A DNA stretch of 64,000 bases, taken from contig NZ_PVMZ01000009.1 of the NCBI RefSeq assembly GCF_003001815.1, positions 366,558-430,557 of the forward strand. Direction: 5' to 3'. The translations under genes were made by a program, and so were the position numbers. Positions 27,454 through 36,643 of the stretch are shown piece by piece. Below the pieces are notes generated by a model that did no database searches, was not told the origin of the DNA, and was given only the letters and a program-made list of their open reading frames with translations. How positions within the stretch are numbered: the first letter of the stretch is position 1; each line of letters opens with the position of its first letter. Origin of the DNA: Actinoplanes italicus (GTDB taxonomy: Bacteria > Actinomycetota > Actinomycetes > Mycobacteriales > Micromonosporaceae).

Positions 27454-28418
27454 TTGGACGACCGCCACCAGTCGACGAGACCCTGCAGGCCCTCGTGCAG
27501 GCTGAGCTGTGGCTTCCAGCCGAGCTTCTGCTCGGCCTGGGTGATGTCGGCCAGACGGCGGGTGACGCCGTTGACCGCGCGGGCCGGCCCGTGCTCGGGT
27601 ACGAGGTCCGACTTCATCACGGCGCTGAGCGCGGCGGCCAGGTCCTTGAGGCTGGTCTCCTCGCTGGCGGCGATGTTGAACACCTCGTCGGTGACGTCCG
27701 CCTTCGCCGCCAGGATGTTGGCGCGGGCGATGTCGGCCACGTGCACGAAGTCCATGGTGGCGAGGCCGTCGCCGAGGATCAGCGGGGGAGTGCCCGACTC
27801 GATGCGCTCCATCCAGCGGATGAGCACCTCGGTGTACAGGCCGTAGATGTCCATCCGCGGGCCGTACACGTTGAAGTAGCGCAGCGCGACGTAGTCCAGG
27901 TCCTTCATCGCCTTGAAGCTGCGCAGCGTGGCCTCGTTGAATGCCTTGGCCGCGCCGTAGAACGTGTCGTTGTTGTACGGGTGGTGACGCTCGGTGGTCG
28001 GGAACTGCTCGGCCAGGCCGTAGACCGACGCCGACGACGAGGCGATGACCTTCTTCACTCCGGCCTCGGCGGCCGCTTCGATCACGTTGAACGTGCCGTC
28101 GACGAGCACCTCGTTGGCGAGCCGGGGCTCCTCGGCGCACTGGGTGATGCGGATCGCGGCCAGGTGGAAGACCAGGTCCTTGCCCTCGGTCAGCGAGCGC
28201 ACCAGGTCACGGTCGCGGATGTCGCCCTCGACCAGGGTGATGGCGCTGGAGTTCTCGAGCGCCCAGGCCAGGTTCTCGCGCCGGCCGCGCACGAAGTTGT
28301 CGAGAATCACGATCTCCGCGGCGCCGCCACGGACCAGCTCGTCGACGACATGCGAGCCGATGGTGCCCGCTCCGCCGGTGACGAGGGCACGGGTGCCCTC
28401 GATCTGTACGCCTGTCAC
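27450..28418 (-). CDS. NAD-dependent epimerase/dehydratase (extended SDR)
   Basis: A 322-residue extended SDR. The NAD loop is VTGGAGTIGSH, the active-site serine is in ASSSASVYG and the catalytic YxxxK in FYGAAKAFNE. The pattern resembles UDP-glucose 4-epimerase-like enzymes. It overlaps both neighbours by 4 bp in the amino-sugar operon, so it likely works on a UDP-sugar of the same pathway. Whether it is an epimerase or a dehydratase cannot be decided; the TDxxG-type motif of true 4,6-dehydratases is not obvious. Confidence 0.85.
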   Translation of the reverse strand: MTGVQIEGTRALVTGGAGTIGSHVVDELVRGGAAEIVILDNFVRGRRENLAWALENSSAITLVEGDIRDRDLVRSLTEGKDLVFHLAAIRITQCAEEPRLANEVLVDGTFNVIEAAAEAGVKKVIASSSASVYGLAEQFPTTERHHPYNNDTFYGAAKAFNEATLRSFKAMKDLDYVALRYFNVYGPRMDIYGLYTEVLIRWMERIESGTPPLILGDGLATMDFVHVADIARANILAAKADVTDEVFNIAASEETSLKDLAAALSAVMKSDLVPEHGPARAVNGVTRRLADITQAEQKLGWKPQLSLHEGLQGLVDWWRSSK

Positions 28419-29485
28419 GCCATGTGCCCTTCGTCCAACTTGATCATGGTTCCGCCCTCGGCCAGGCTACGCGAGGCGGCCTGGAGGATCTCCAGCACCC
28501 GAAGGCCGGAACGACCGTCGGTGAGCGCCGGAGTACCCGTCGTGATGGCTCGGGCGTACTCGTCGACCATGGTCCGCAGCGCCTCACGCTCGGTGAGCGC
28601 GGGGGACACCACGTCGCCCGACCGGTACGACACGAGGATGTCGCGCCGCTGCTCGTCACCGAGTTCGTCGGGTGACGCCACGTCGACGCCACGGTCGTAG
28701 ATCGACAGGCGCTGGCTCGGGTTCAGGTCGTCCCACACCAGGGTCCGCTTCGACCCGCCGAAGATAGCGGTGCGGACCTTCACCGGCGACAGCCAGTTCA
28801 CGTGGATGTGGGCGATCGCACCGGTGCTCAGCTGCAGCGTGAGATAGGCCACGCAGGCCCGGCCCGCGCCGATGCCGTCGGCTCCGTGGGCCGCGACCGC
28901 GATCGGGCGCACCGACGGCGGCAGCACGAAGTCCAGGATCGACAGGTCGTGCGGCGCCAGGTCCCAGATCACGTCGATGTCCCGCTGGACCAGGCCCAGG
29001 TTGATCCGTACCGAATCCAGGAAGTGAAGTTCGCCCAGCTCACCGGCGGCGAGCAGATCGCGGATCCGCAGCACCGCGGGGGTGTAGCAGTAGGTGTGGT
29101 CGCACATCAGCGTCAGGCCGCGCTTGTCGGCCTCCTCGACCAGCTGCAGGCCCTCGTCGAACGTCGCCGCCAGCGGCTTCTCGACCAGCACGTGCTTACC
29201 GGCCTTGAGCGCGGCCATCGCGACCGGCAGGTGCGTGCCGGCCGGTGTGGCGATCGCCACGGCGTCGACCGCGGGGTCGGCCAGAACCTCGTCGAGGTCG
29301 GCCGAGACCTGAACGGTGGAGTAGCCGCCGAGGACCCGCTGGGCCCGCTCGACGTCGAGGTCGCACAGCCAGCGCAGCCGGAAGTTCGGGCTGCTCTGGA
29401 AGTTGCGGACGAGGTTGGGGCCCCAGTAACCGGCGCCGACGACGGCCACACCGATGGGAGCGGGGAGCGGAGAAGTCACGAGCAT
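28415..29485 (-). CDS. Gfo/Idh/MocA family sugar dehydrogenase (WlbA/WbpB-like)
   Basis: A 356-residue NAD-dependent oxidoreductase. The N-terminal Rossmann loop is VVGAGYWGPNLVRNF, the catalytic lysine is in HVLVEKPLA and the conserved histidine in IWDLAPHDLSILDF. ATG 29485 is chosen where the family begins; an open frame continues upstream but has no support. It heads a seven-gene minus-strand operon and is divergent from a WlbB-like acetyltransferase. With a DegT enzyme it would oxidise and aminate C3 of UDP-GlcNAc-uronate. Confidence 0.84.
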   Translation of the reverse strand: MLVTSPLPAPIGVAVVGAGYWGPNLVRNFQSSPNFRLRWLCDLDVERAQRVLGGYSTVQVSADLDEVLADPAVDAVAIATPAGTHLPVAMAALKAGKHVLVEKPLAATFDEGLQLVEEADKRGLTLMCDHTYCYTPAVLRIRDLLAAGELGELHFLDSVRINLGLVQRDIDVIWDLAPHDLSILDFVLPPSVRPIAVAAHGADGIGAGRACVAYLTLQLSTGAIAHIHVNWLSPVKVRTAIFGGSKRTLVWDDLNPSQRLSIYDRGVDVASPDELGDEQRRDILVSYRSGDVVSPALTEREALRTMVDEYARAITTGTPALTDGRSGLRVLEILQAASRSLAEGGTMIKLDEGHMA

Positions 29486-29780
29486 CCGTTTCGTCGGAAA
29501 TCGGGCGGGAACGCGTCCGTGCAGGATGGACGGACGGTGCCGACGCAGTCCGTCGGGAAAGCTATCGATCCGCCGCAACCCAGCGCCAGATCGCGGATGG
29601 ATTTCGGACGGAGCTGGGGGGCATCGCGATACCTTCGGCCATTCGGGGTACGCCTGACGGCCAGGGGCCACGCAACCCAACGGTCAGATTGGCCGGGAAC
29701 GTCGTTTTGCTGACATCGCCGGGGTGGTCGGACCGTTACCCTGTGCCCCGATCTCCGCCGATCTTCCGGGAAGGTTCCCC

Positions 29781-30374
29781 ATGACCGTCAATGTCGCCCC
29801 GACCGCCGATGTGGACGACCGGGCCGAGATCGGTACCGGCACGCGAATCTGGCATCTCGCCCAGATCCGTGAGCATGCCACGCTGGGCCGCGACTGCAAC
29901 ATCGGCCGTGGGGCGTACGTCGGTCCCGGTGTCGTCATCGGCGACAACGTGAAGCTGCAGAACCACGCGCTCGTCTACGAGCCGGCCCGCCTCGCCGACG
30001 GTGTCTTCATCGGCCCGGCCGCGGTGCTCACCAACGACGAGTACCCGCGCGCCATCACCCCCGAGGGCCGCCTCAAGACCGGCGACGACTGGACCGCCGT
30101 CGGCGTCACGATCGGTGAGGGCGCCGCGATCGGCGCGCGTGCCGTCTGTGTCGCGCCGGTCAGCGTCGGCCGGTGGGCGCTGGTCGCCGCGGGTGCGGTG
30201 GTCACCAAGGACGTGCCGGACTTCGCGCTGGTCGTCGGCGTTCCGGCCCGGCGGGTCGGCTGGGTCGGCCGGGCCGGGCGGCCGCTGGTCGCCAAGGGCG
30301 GCGACATCTGGACCTGCCCCGAGACCGGTGCGGAATACACCGAGTCCGAGGGCGTCCTTTCCGAGATCATTTAG
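29781..30374 (+). CDS. Hexapeptide-repeat sugar N-acetyltransferase (WlbB/WbpD-like)
   Basis: A 197-residue left-handed beta-helix acetyltransferase. Coils run from RAEIGTGTRIWHLAQIREHA onward, and the C-terminal segment VVGVPARRVGWVGRAGRP is characteristic of the WbpD/WlbB group acting on UDP-3-amino-sugar acids. ATG 29781 follows GGAAGG. It is divergent from the operon headed by the WlbA-like dehydrogenase, so the two promoters share the 295-bp gap. A role in making a 2,3-diacetamido uronic acid is inferred from the set. Confidence 0.87.
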   Translation: MTVNVAPTADVDDRAEIGTGTRIWHLAQIREHATLGRDCNIGRGAYVGPGVVIGDNVKLQNHALVYEPARLADGVFIGPAAVLTNDEYPRAITPEGRLKTGDDWTAVGVTIGEGAAIGARAVCVAPVSVGRWALVAAGAVVTKDVPDFALVVGVPARRVGWVGRAGRPLVAKGGDIWTCPETGAEYTESEGVLSEII

Positions 30375-30461
30375 TACGGCTACGAGGAGCACCCGGGCTC
30401 CGCAGCGACGCAGGCGCCGGGTCCGGGCCGGCAGCGCCGCCGCCGGGCTGATGCGATGGCC

Positions 30462-30482
30462 CGGACCGGCTCCGCCGGTCCG
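30462..30482. terminator. Hairpin between convergent genes
   Basis: Perfect 9-bp arms CGGACCGGC and GCCGGTCCG with a 3-nt loop, between the stop of the acetyltransferase and the stop of the conservon GTPase. The surrounding sequence is also rich in GC inverted repeats. Confidence 0.55.
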
Positions 30483-30508
30483 AAACCCCGGCGGCGCCGG
30501 TCCGGGGG

Positions 30509-31099
30509 TCAGCTCGCCAGGCGGTCCAGGCGGCGGGCCAGGACGCGTTCGGTGAGGGCGACCAGCACCGACTTCACCGAGTCACGGCAGCGGGCGTCGC
30601 ACTCCAGCAACGGCATCGTCTCCGCGACCCCCAGCGCGTCGCGGATCTCGGCCGCCTCGAAGCGACGGGCGCCCTCGAAGGCGTTGACCCCGATGATGAA
30701 CGGGATGTCGTGCTCCTCGAAGTAGTCGATCGCCGGGAAGCAGTCCTCGATCCGGCGGGTGTCGACCAGCACGATCGCGCCGAGCGCCCCGTGCACCAGG
30801 TCGTCCCAGAGGAACGCGAACCGGTCCTGCCCCGGCGTCCCGAACAGGTACAGCAGCAGCGACTCGTCCAGCGTGATCCGGCCGAAGTCGAGCGCGACCG
30901 TGGTGGTGGTCTTGCCCGATACCGCCGACGTGTCGTCGACACCGATCGACCGCTCGGTCAGCTCGGCCTCGGTCACCAGCGGCTCGATCTCCGAGATGGC
31001 GCCGACGAACGTGGTCTTGCCCACCCCGAAACCGCCGCTCACGACGATCTTGACTGCGACCGGCGACGGCAGTACCGCCGTGCTAGAGCGCCCGAACAC
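30509..31099 (-). CDS. cvnD: Conservon GTP/ATP-binding protein (CvnD-like)
   Basis: A 196-residue small GTPase-like protein. The P-loop is SGGFGVGKTTFVG (about residues 21-33), with the switch-like DFGRITLDESLLLYLFGTPG (G3 region) and FIIGVNAFEG in place of NKxD. It is the last gene of the four-gene conservon, and its start overlaps the DUF742 gene by 17 bp. Known Cvn proteins form a membrane-associated complex with the kinase-like CvnA and influence development and secondary metabolism. Confidence 0.9.
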   Translation of the reverse strand: MFGRSSTAVLPSPVAVKIVVSGGFGVGKTTFVGAISEIEPLVTEAELTERSIGVDDTSAVSGKTTTTVALDFGRITLDESLLLYLFGTPGQDRFAFLWDDLVHGALGAIVLVDTRRIEDCFPAIDYFEEHDIPFIIGVNAFEGARRFEAAEIRDALGVAETMPLLECDARCRDSVKSVLVALTERVLARRLDRLAS

Positions 31100-31427
31100 G
31101 ATCCCTGATCCTCTCGATCAACGCGGTGGTCAGCTCACCCGGCACCGCACCGGCCCGCAACATGCCCTGCGTCATCAGGTCCGCGACGATCACCCGGACC
31201 ACACCGAGCGGCGCGCCGAGCGCCGCCGCCAGGTCCGCCACCGACATCGGCCGCTGGCACAACTCGACGATCCGCCGTGACTCGAACCGCAACGGTGCCG
31301 ACAGGGCGGCCGGTGCGGCGGCCAGCTGTGTCTCGATCCGCAGGTTGTCGTGCAGCGGCTGGGTACGCCCGCCGGTCAGCATGAACGGCCGGACCACCGG
31401 CTCCTCAGCGTCGGGTTGCGGGTTCAT
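31083..31427 (-). CDS. cvnC: DUF742 protein (CvnC-like)
   Basis: A 114-residue DUF742 protein with a winged-helix-like C-terminal half (RRIVELCQRPMSVADLAAAL, then GVVRVIVADLMTQGML). The N-terminus has the PFMLTGGRTQP segment of the family. It overlaps the roadblock gene by 4 bp and the GTPase gene by 17 bp. Confidence 0.9.
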   Translation of the reverse strand: MNPQPDAEEPVVRPFMLTGGRTQPLHDNLRIETQLAAAPAALSAPLRFESRRIVELCQRPMSVADLAAALGAPLGVVRVIVADLMTQGMLRAGAVPGELTTALIERIRDRVRAL

Positions 31428-31849
31428 CGGGGTAGCTGCTGCCGCGATTCGGCGATCAGGGCAGGTGTCAGCAGGTCGCCGAAGCGGTCGGCCAGCAGCG
31501 AGATCTCGTAGCCGACCAGTCCCAGGTCACTGTCGCCGGTGGCCACGACGCCGAGGCAGCTGCCACCCGGGATCACCGAGATCACCAGGAAGCCGCGGTG
31601 CATCTCGATCATGATGAGTTTCAGTCCGTCGAACTCGTACCGCCGGGACGCGCTGCGGGCCAGGCTGGCCATGCTGGACACGATCGCGCCGAGCTGGTCG
31701 CCCTCGGCCCGGGACAGCCCGTCGGACGCGGCGATCAGCAGGCCGTCGGAGGAGACCGCCACGGCGTCGCGTACGCCGTCGGTCTGATGGACGAAGTTGC
31801 CGAGCAGCCAGTTGAACTGGTGGCGGTCGGCCTGAGCCTCGACGCTCAC
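31424..31849 (-). CDS. cvnB: Roadblock/LC7 domain protein (CvnB-like)
   Basis: A 141-residue roadblock/LC7 protein. Typical segments are NWLLGNFVHQTDGVRDAVAV, SDGLLIAASDGL and the second strand pair around LVISVIPGGSCLGVVA. In conservons it regulates the nucleotide cycle of the GTPase. It overlaps the kinase gene by 4 bp. Confidence 0.92.
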   Translation of the reverse strand: MSVEAQADRHQFNWLLGNFVHQTDGVRDAVAVSSDGLLIAASDGLSRAEGDQLGAIVSSMASLARSASRRYEFDGLKLIMIEMHRGFLVISVIPGGSCLGVVATGDSDLGLVGYEISLLADRFGDLLTPALIAESRQQLPR

Positions 31850-34089
31850 AGGATCTCCTCACTCACGGCGTGCCGGTTGCGGCCGGCTCCGCGCTGGATG
31901 CCCGCACGCAGCGCGGTCAGCCGGTCCCGCACGGCGTCGGGCGAGGCGGCGACCGGCGCCGAGGGCGCGGGCGGGGGTGATGTCACGGGTTCCGGACGGG
32001 TGCGTTGCGAGCGGGGGGCACGGCGGCGCAGGCCGTTGACGGTGTGTCCGGCTTCGGCCGGGCGGCGCGGTGCGGGCACCGCGGGGGTCGCCGTGGTTGC
32101 GGGCTGCGCGTCCACGACGACGTAGTCGACGTCCGCGGCGAGCGGCCGTGGTCCGGGCGACGGTAGCTGCACCGACGGCAGCTCGACCGGGGGCCGGACC
32201 GGGGCGACGTCGCTCGAAGCCGCGCTCAGAGGGGCGGCTACCGGCAGAATCGCGGTCGGCAGTGAGACCCGCGCGGTCACCCCGGTCACCGCCGACCGGG
32301 CCAGCTGCACGTCGACGCCCATCTCGGCGGCGAGCCGGCCGACCACGTAGTGGCCGAGGAACCGGGCCGGGGCGGTGAGGAAGTCGCCCTCGCCGCGCAG
32401 CCGCCGGTTGGACACGTCGAGCTCCTCCTCGGACATGCCGACGCCCTGGTCGCAGATCGCGATCAGGTAGCCGTCGTCGACGAGCCGCCCGTGGATCTCC
32501 ACGTCCAGATCGGGCGGGGAGAACGCGAGACCGTTCTCGATCAGTTCGGCGAGCATGTGGGCCAGGCCGCTGGCCACCGAGCCGGCCACCATCGCCTCGT
32601 CGAGCCGGCGCAGCGACACCCGCCGGTACTCCTCCACCTCGGACACCGCGGCCCGGATCACGTCGGTCAGCGGCACCGGCCGCGACCACTGGCGCGGGCT
32701 GGCCGCACCGACGAGGACGAGCAGGCTCTCGGCGTTGCGGCGCATGCGGGTGGCGAGGTGGTCCAGCTCGAACAGGTTGGCCAGGCCGGTGGGGCTGGCC
32801 TCCTCCTGTTCGAGCTTGGTGATGAAGCCGAGCTGGCGGCGCAGCAGGTTCTGGTTGCGCCGGCCCAGGTTGGCCAGCGATTCGGCGCCGGCGCGGCGCA
32901 GTTCGGCCTGTTCGGTGGCGAGCGCGTACGCGGTGGCCTGCACCCGGTCGAACGCGTCGGCCACCTGCCGCATTTCGGAGCTGGCGCCCTCCGCCACGGG
33001 CACCGGGCCCGGCGGTCCGCTCGCCTCGCCGGCGGCCGCCTTGCGCACGGCCTCGGGCAGCCGCTCGCCGGCCAGCCGGTTCGCCTCGGCGGCCAGGCCT
33101 GCCAGCGGGCTGGACACCGACCGCGCGGCGACCGTACCGAGATAGACCGCGATGCCGATGCAGACCAGGATCACCGCGGCGAGTGCGGCGAGGCGCAGGT
33201 TGGCCTCGTCGATCAGCTCCTTGGCACGGGCCTGCAGGCCCGCGCCGATCTCCTGCGCGAGCCGGGCCATGTCGTCCAGGACGGGGCCGGTGGAGGTCCA
33301 CCAGAGTTGCGGGTCGACGCGGATCCTCTCGCCGTCGGCCGAGCGCAGGGCGCGGGCCTCCAGCTGCTGGGCGCGTTTGGCGTCGGGGGTGGCGAGCAGC
33401 CGGTCCCTGGCCGTCAGGGCCGCCGGTGTGGCGTACTCCTCGAACTCGGCGTACGCGGCGTCGAGTTCGGCGCGCAGCTGCACGAATCGCAGGTACTCGC
33501 CGTCGGCGAAGCCACCGGCCGAGAACACGCCGTTGAGGAACGCGCGCTGCCGGGCGGTGGCCTCCTTGGCCAGGTTGAGCATGGCCAGTGACTCCGAGCC
33601 CAGCCGCATGGTCGCGTCGGCGGCGTTGTCCAGCGCGAAGTAGACCTCGCCGAGTTCCTCGACGACCTCGTTGTAGTCCTCGAACACCTCGGCCCGGTCG
33701 GCGTCGCCCGCGTCGGTCTCGTCGCGGATCGCGGCCAGGGCGTCGATCTGCTCGAGTGCCTCGGTGACCTGCCCGTCGAGGTCGCCGCGATCGGCGACGA
33801 GCTGTTCGACGGCGTCGGCCTGGGCGTCGACGCGCTGCCGGGCCGGTGTCACCTCGGCGGCGAAGGACTGGTTGCCGGCCAGCAGGCCGGCGGTGACGCC
33901 ACGTTCGGTCTGCACCTGCTGGGCAAGCGCTTGCACGGCGAGGTCGAGGGTGATCGCCTGCTCGGTTCGCGAGGCGAGCCGGTAGGTGGCGAACTCCTCG
34001 ATCACCACGACGGTGAGCAGCAGCATCATGGCCGCGACCGGGAGTGCCAGCATGCGGACGATGCGGCCCCGGATGGTTCGGCCCTTCAT
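31846..34089 (-). CDS. cvnA: Nitrate/nitrite-sensing-type histidine kinase-like protein (CvnA-like)
   Basis: A 747-residue membrane protein. An N-terminal helix (MLALPVAAMMLLLTVVVI), an extracytoplasmic helical NIT-type sensor domain (QTERGVTAGLLAGNQSF), a second helix (LAAVILVCIGIAVYLGTV), a HAMP-like linker and a HATPase_c domain (MLAELIENGLAFSPPDLDVE, ICDQGVGMSEEEL) can be seen. The phospho-acceptor His region is degenerate (LDHLATRMRRNAESLLVL resembles the conservon type). The C-terminal 150 residues are Pro/Ala-rich and disordered. ATG 34089 follows AGGAGAC. Confidence 0.9.
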   Translation of the reverse strand: MKGRTIRGRIVRMLALPVAAMMLLLTVVVIEEFATYRLASRTEQAITLDLAVQALAQQVQTERGVTAGLLAGNQSFAAEVTPARQRVDAQADAVEQLVADRGDLDGQVTEALEQIDALAAIRDETDAGDADRAEVFEDYNEVVEELGEVYFALDNAADATMRLGSESLAMLNLAKEATARQRAFLNGVFSAGGFADGEYLRFVQLRAELDAAYAEFEEYATPAALTARDRLLATPDAKRAQQLEARALRSADGERIRVDPQLWWTSTGPVLDDMARLAQEIGAGLQARAKELIDEANLRLAALAAVILVCIGIAVYLGTVAARSVSSPLAGLAAEANRLAGERLPEAVRKAAAGEASGPPGPVPVAEGASSEMRQVADAFDRVQATAYALATEQAELRRAGAESLANLGRRNQNLLRRQLGFITKLEQEEASPTGLANLFELDHLATRMRRNAESLLVLVGAASPRQWSRPVPLTDVIRAAVSEVEEYRRVSLRRLDEAMVAGSVASGLAHMLAELIENGLAFSPPDLDVEIHGRLVDDGYLIAICDQGVGMSEEELDVSNRRLRGEGDFLTAPARFLGHYVVGRLAAEMGVDVQLARSAVTGVTARVSLPTAILPVAAPLSAASSDVAPVRPPVELPSVQLPSPGPRPLAADVDYVVVDAQPATTATPAVPAPRRPAEAGHTVNGLRRRAPRSQRTRPEPVTSPPPAPSAPVAASPDAVRDRLTALRAGIQRGAGRNRHAVSEEIL

Positions 34090-34247
34090 CAGCGTCTCCT
34101 CCGTCGAGATGTCTCTCCCGCAACGCGGGACAGAATTGACGGACGCCAACATGCGGTCAACACCCCTATAGAGCGACAGCGTTGCCGCAGACGCCTCACC
34201 ACCGGTTCGTCGGAGCCCGGTGCGGGCACGGTCCTACGAACGGGTGG

Positions 34248-34682
34248 TCAGGATTGGAGCGTGGTGATCGCCCGCTCGAGGAGTGCGGCGAGTTGCTCGC
34301 GCTCGGTGCCGGTGTAGGCGGCGGCGAGTGACCGTTCGACCCGCAGGGCGGCGGCGTCGGCCTTCTCGAGCAGGGCGGCGCCGGCCGGGGTGACGCGGTT
34401 GACCACGACCTTCTGGTGCAGCGGCGACGGGTCGCGTGCGATCAGGCCCTTGGCCTCGAGGTTGGTCAGGACGGTGGCCATGGTCTGTGGGGTGACCAGG
34501 GATTCCCGGGCGAGCTGGGCCGCGGACATGCCGTCGTTCGCGGAGAGCAGCAGGAGTGCGGCGTATTGCGGGACGGTCAGCCCGAACTCGCGCAGCACGG
34601 CCGTCTTGCGGGCGATCAGGGCCTGCTCGGCCCGTTTGATCACCAGGCCCAGCCGGTCGTCCATCGCGCTCATGACGGGCAT
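34248..34682 (-). CDS. MarR family transcriptional regulator
   Basis: A 144-residue winged-helix regulator: MSAAQLARESLVTPQTMATV recognition region and the wing DPSPLHQKVVVNRVTPAG. Three closely spaced ATG codons could start it. It is divergent from a PPOX-fold gene, and a palindrome lies 30 bp upstream of its start, so it probably represses itself and the neighbour. Confidence 0.87.
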   Translation of the reverse strand: MPVMSAMDDRLGLVIKRAEQALIARKTAVLREFGLTVPQYAALLLLSANDGMSAAQLARESLVTPQTMATVLTNLEAKGLIARDPSPLHQKVVVNRVTPAGAALLEKADAAALRVERSLAAAYTGTEREQLAALLERAITTLQS

Positions 34683-34711
34683 TCTGCCACGGGACCCGGG
34701 TTGTCGACGTG

Positions 34712-34729
34712 CTCTGTCTTATGACAGAG
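34712..34729. promoter_or_regulatory. Candidate MarR operator palindrome
   Basis: Perfect inverted repeat CTCTGTC-TTAT-GACAGAG, followed by an extra partial copy (GTCCTGTCAC). It lies between the divergent MarR and PPOX-fold genes, where a MarR dimer would block both promoters. Confidence 0.6.
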
Positions 34730-34738
34730 TCCTGTCAC

Positions 34739-35128
34739 ATGAGCATCATTCCGGACAGCCACACCGATCTGCTCGACCGGCCGCTCTTCGGCCACCTCGG
34801 CACCGTGCGCGACGACGGCGAACCGCAGGTCAACCCGATGTGGTTCGCGTTCGACGGCGAGTTCCTGCGGTTCACCAACACCACGACCCGCCGCAAGTAC
34901 CGCAACGTGACCGCCGAGCCGCGGATCAGCCTGTCGATCAATGACCCCGACCAGCCGTATCGCTATCTCGAGGTCCGTGGTGTGGTCGAGCGCATCGAGC
35001 CCGACACCGAGGGCGTGTTCTTCGCCGAGCTGGCGAACCGCTACCGCCTCGACATGGCGCTCCCGCCCGGCGACGTCGAGCACCGGGTCGTCTACGTGGT
35101 GCGTCCGACGGCGGTCAGCTACCAGTAG
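34739..35128 (+). CDS. Pyridoxamine 5'-phosphate oxidase-fold (FMN/F420-binding) protein
   Basis: A 129-residue split beta-barrel protein: GHLGTVRDDGEPQVNPMWFA, then RKYRNVTAEPRISLSIND and YLEVRGVVERIE are the family pattern. Actinobacterial members often bind F420 or FMN and reduce small aromatics. ATG 34739 begins just after the palindrome; the upstream ATG 34721 lies inside it and is less likely. There is no clear ribosome site, so leaderless translation is possible. Confidence 0.84.
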   Translation: MSIIPDSHTDLLDRPLFGHLGTVRDDGEPQVNPMWFAFDGEFLRFTNTTTRRKYRNVTAEPRISLSINDPDQPYRYLEVRGVVERIEPDTEGVFFAELANRYRLDMALPPGDVEHRVVYVVRPTAVSYQ

Positions 35129-35232
35129 TGACCACGCGGTCCATTGTCCGATGTGAATATCGACAATAGTCTTCCTTTCGCGTTGATCGTCATCCCGACC
35201 GGGAACGGCGATCTCATCAGCGAGGGGGAGTC

Positions 35233-36636
35233 TTGGAAACACCTGCCGAGAAGTCTTCACTGAGCCGCCGCCGCATGCTCACGTTCGCACTCGGGGGCGC
35301 GGCCACCGTCGCGCTCCCGGCGCCCGCCTGGGCCGTCGGCGACCAGCGGCCCGGCGCGGCCCGTCCACCCGCCCTGACCAAGGGCGACGACCGGATCGCC
35401 CGCCGGGTCTCGGCCGAACGCGCCCTGGTGCACCTGGGCGTGCTGTCGCACGGCATCGGCCCGCGGATCGGCGGCACCCGCTCCGAGCACAAGGCCGCGC
35501 ACTATCTGTCCGGCGTGCTCGACCGTCTCGGGTACAACGTGGACCTGCAGCCGTTCCCGGTTGCCGACAAGTTCCTGGCCCAGCTCGAATCGACCCGTGG
35601 CCTGCCGCGCGACCTCTGCTGGCAGGCCGGCGCCTCCGCCCACGGCGCCCTCGACGTCAAGGTCCGCGGCGACGTGGTCGACGTGCACGCCGGAGCCGAC
35701 ACCGACTACCCGGAGGACGTGACGGGCAAGATCCTGCTGATCGACTACGTCGCCACCCAGCGGGAGGCGCTGGTCGCCACCGCGGTCGCGCGCGGCGCCG
35801 CGGCGGTCATCTTCCTACCTGTCGACCTGGTCGAGCCGCGCAGGGCATCGGCGTTCAGCCCGACCCTGCCCGGCTCGGCGACCACCCCGGTGCCGATCCC
35901 GGTGGTCGGCGTGGCCCAGGCCCAGAAGCACCGGCTGCGGGCCCTGCTCGCCGCCGGCCGGCTGCGGCTGACCGTCACCACCGCCGCGCACCGCGGCCTG
36001 ACCTCCAACAACGTGCTCGCCGAGCGGCCCGGCAGGACGGCCGGCGGCCCGGTCGTGATGGTGAGTGCCCACTACGACACGGTGATCGGTGCGCCCGGCG
36101 CCAACGACGACGGCTCCGGCACCGTCCTCTGCCTGGAACTGGCCCGGGTGCTGCGCCGGCTGCCGACCGAGGCGACCCTGCGGTTCGCGCTGTGGGGTTC
36201 CGAGGAGGGTGGCCTGATCGGCTCCCGCTACTACGTGGCGCAGCTGCCGCAGCCCGAACGCGACCGGATCACCGCGGTGTTCCAGAACGACATGGTCGCC
36301 ACCAGCTGGGACCCGGCCACCCGGTACTGGCTGCTCTCCTTCACCGGGCTGGCCAACCGCGCGACCGACGAGGTGACGGCCGCCGCCACCCGGCTCGGCT
36401 ACGCGCCGCGGATCTCGCCGGTCACCCTGCGCGGGTCCAGCGACCACCAGTCCTTCCAGGAGGTCGGTATCGCCTCGGCCAACTTCTCCTGGCGGGGTGA
36501 GGAGTCACCGGCGCTGCTGGAACCGCCGTACCACAGCCCCGAGGACACCATCGCCAAGAACATCAGCCTGGAACGGTTGCAGGTGTCGATGGAACTGATC
36601 GGCTCGGCGGCGTACGCCACGGCCGTACCGGCGTGA
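35233..36636 (+). CDS. Tat-exported M28 family zinc aminopeptidase
   Basis: A 467-residue secreted peptidase starting at TTG 35233 behind GAGGGGG. The signal has a twin-arginine motif SRRRMLTFAL and a cleavage site near PAWA-VG. A PA-like insert domain is present around residues 130-240. The two-zinc site is visible as HYDTV, GANDDGSG, GSEEGGL and, near the C-terminus, GSSDHQSFQE. It would trim peptides outside the cell. It stands alone, with a terminator hairpin directly downstream. Confidence 0.88.
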   Translation: METPAEKSSLSRRRMLTFALGGAATVALPAPAWAVGDQRPGAARPPALTKGDDRIARRVSAERALVHLGVLSHGIGPRIGGTRSEHKAAHYLSGVLDRLGYNVDLQPFPVADKFLAQLESTRGLPRDLCWQAGASAHGALDVKVRGDVVDVHAGADTDYPEDVTGKILLIDYVATQREALVATAVARGAAAVIFLPVDLVEPRRASAFSPTLPGSATTPVPIPVVGVAQAQKHRLRALLAAGRLRLTVTTAAHRGLTSNNVLAERPGRTAGGPVVMVSAHYDTVIGAPGANDDGSGTVLCLELARVLRRLPTEATLRFALWGSEEGGLIGSRYYVAQLPQPERDRITAVFQNDMVATSWDPATRYWLLSFTGLANRATDEVTAAATRLGYAPRISPVTLRGSSDHQSFQEVGIASANFSWRGEESPALLEPPYHSPEDTIAKNISLERLQVSMELIGSAAYATAVPA

Positions 36637-36643
36637 TCCACGG

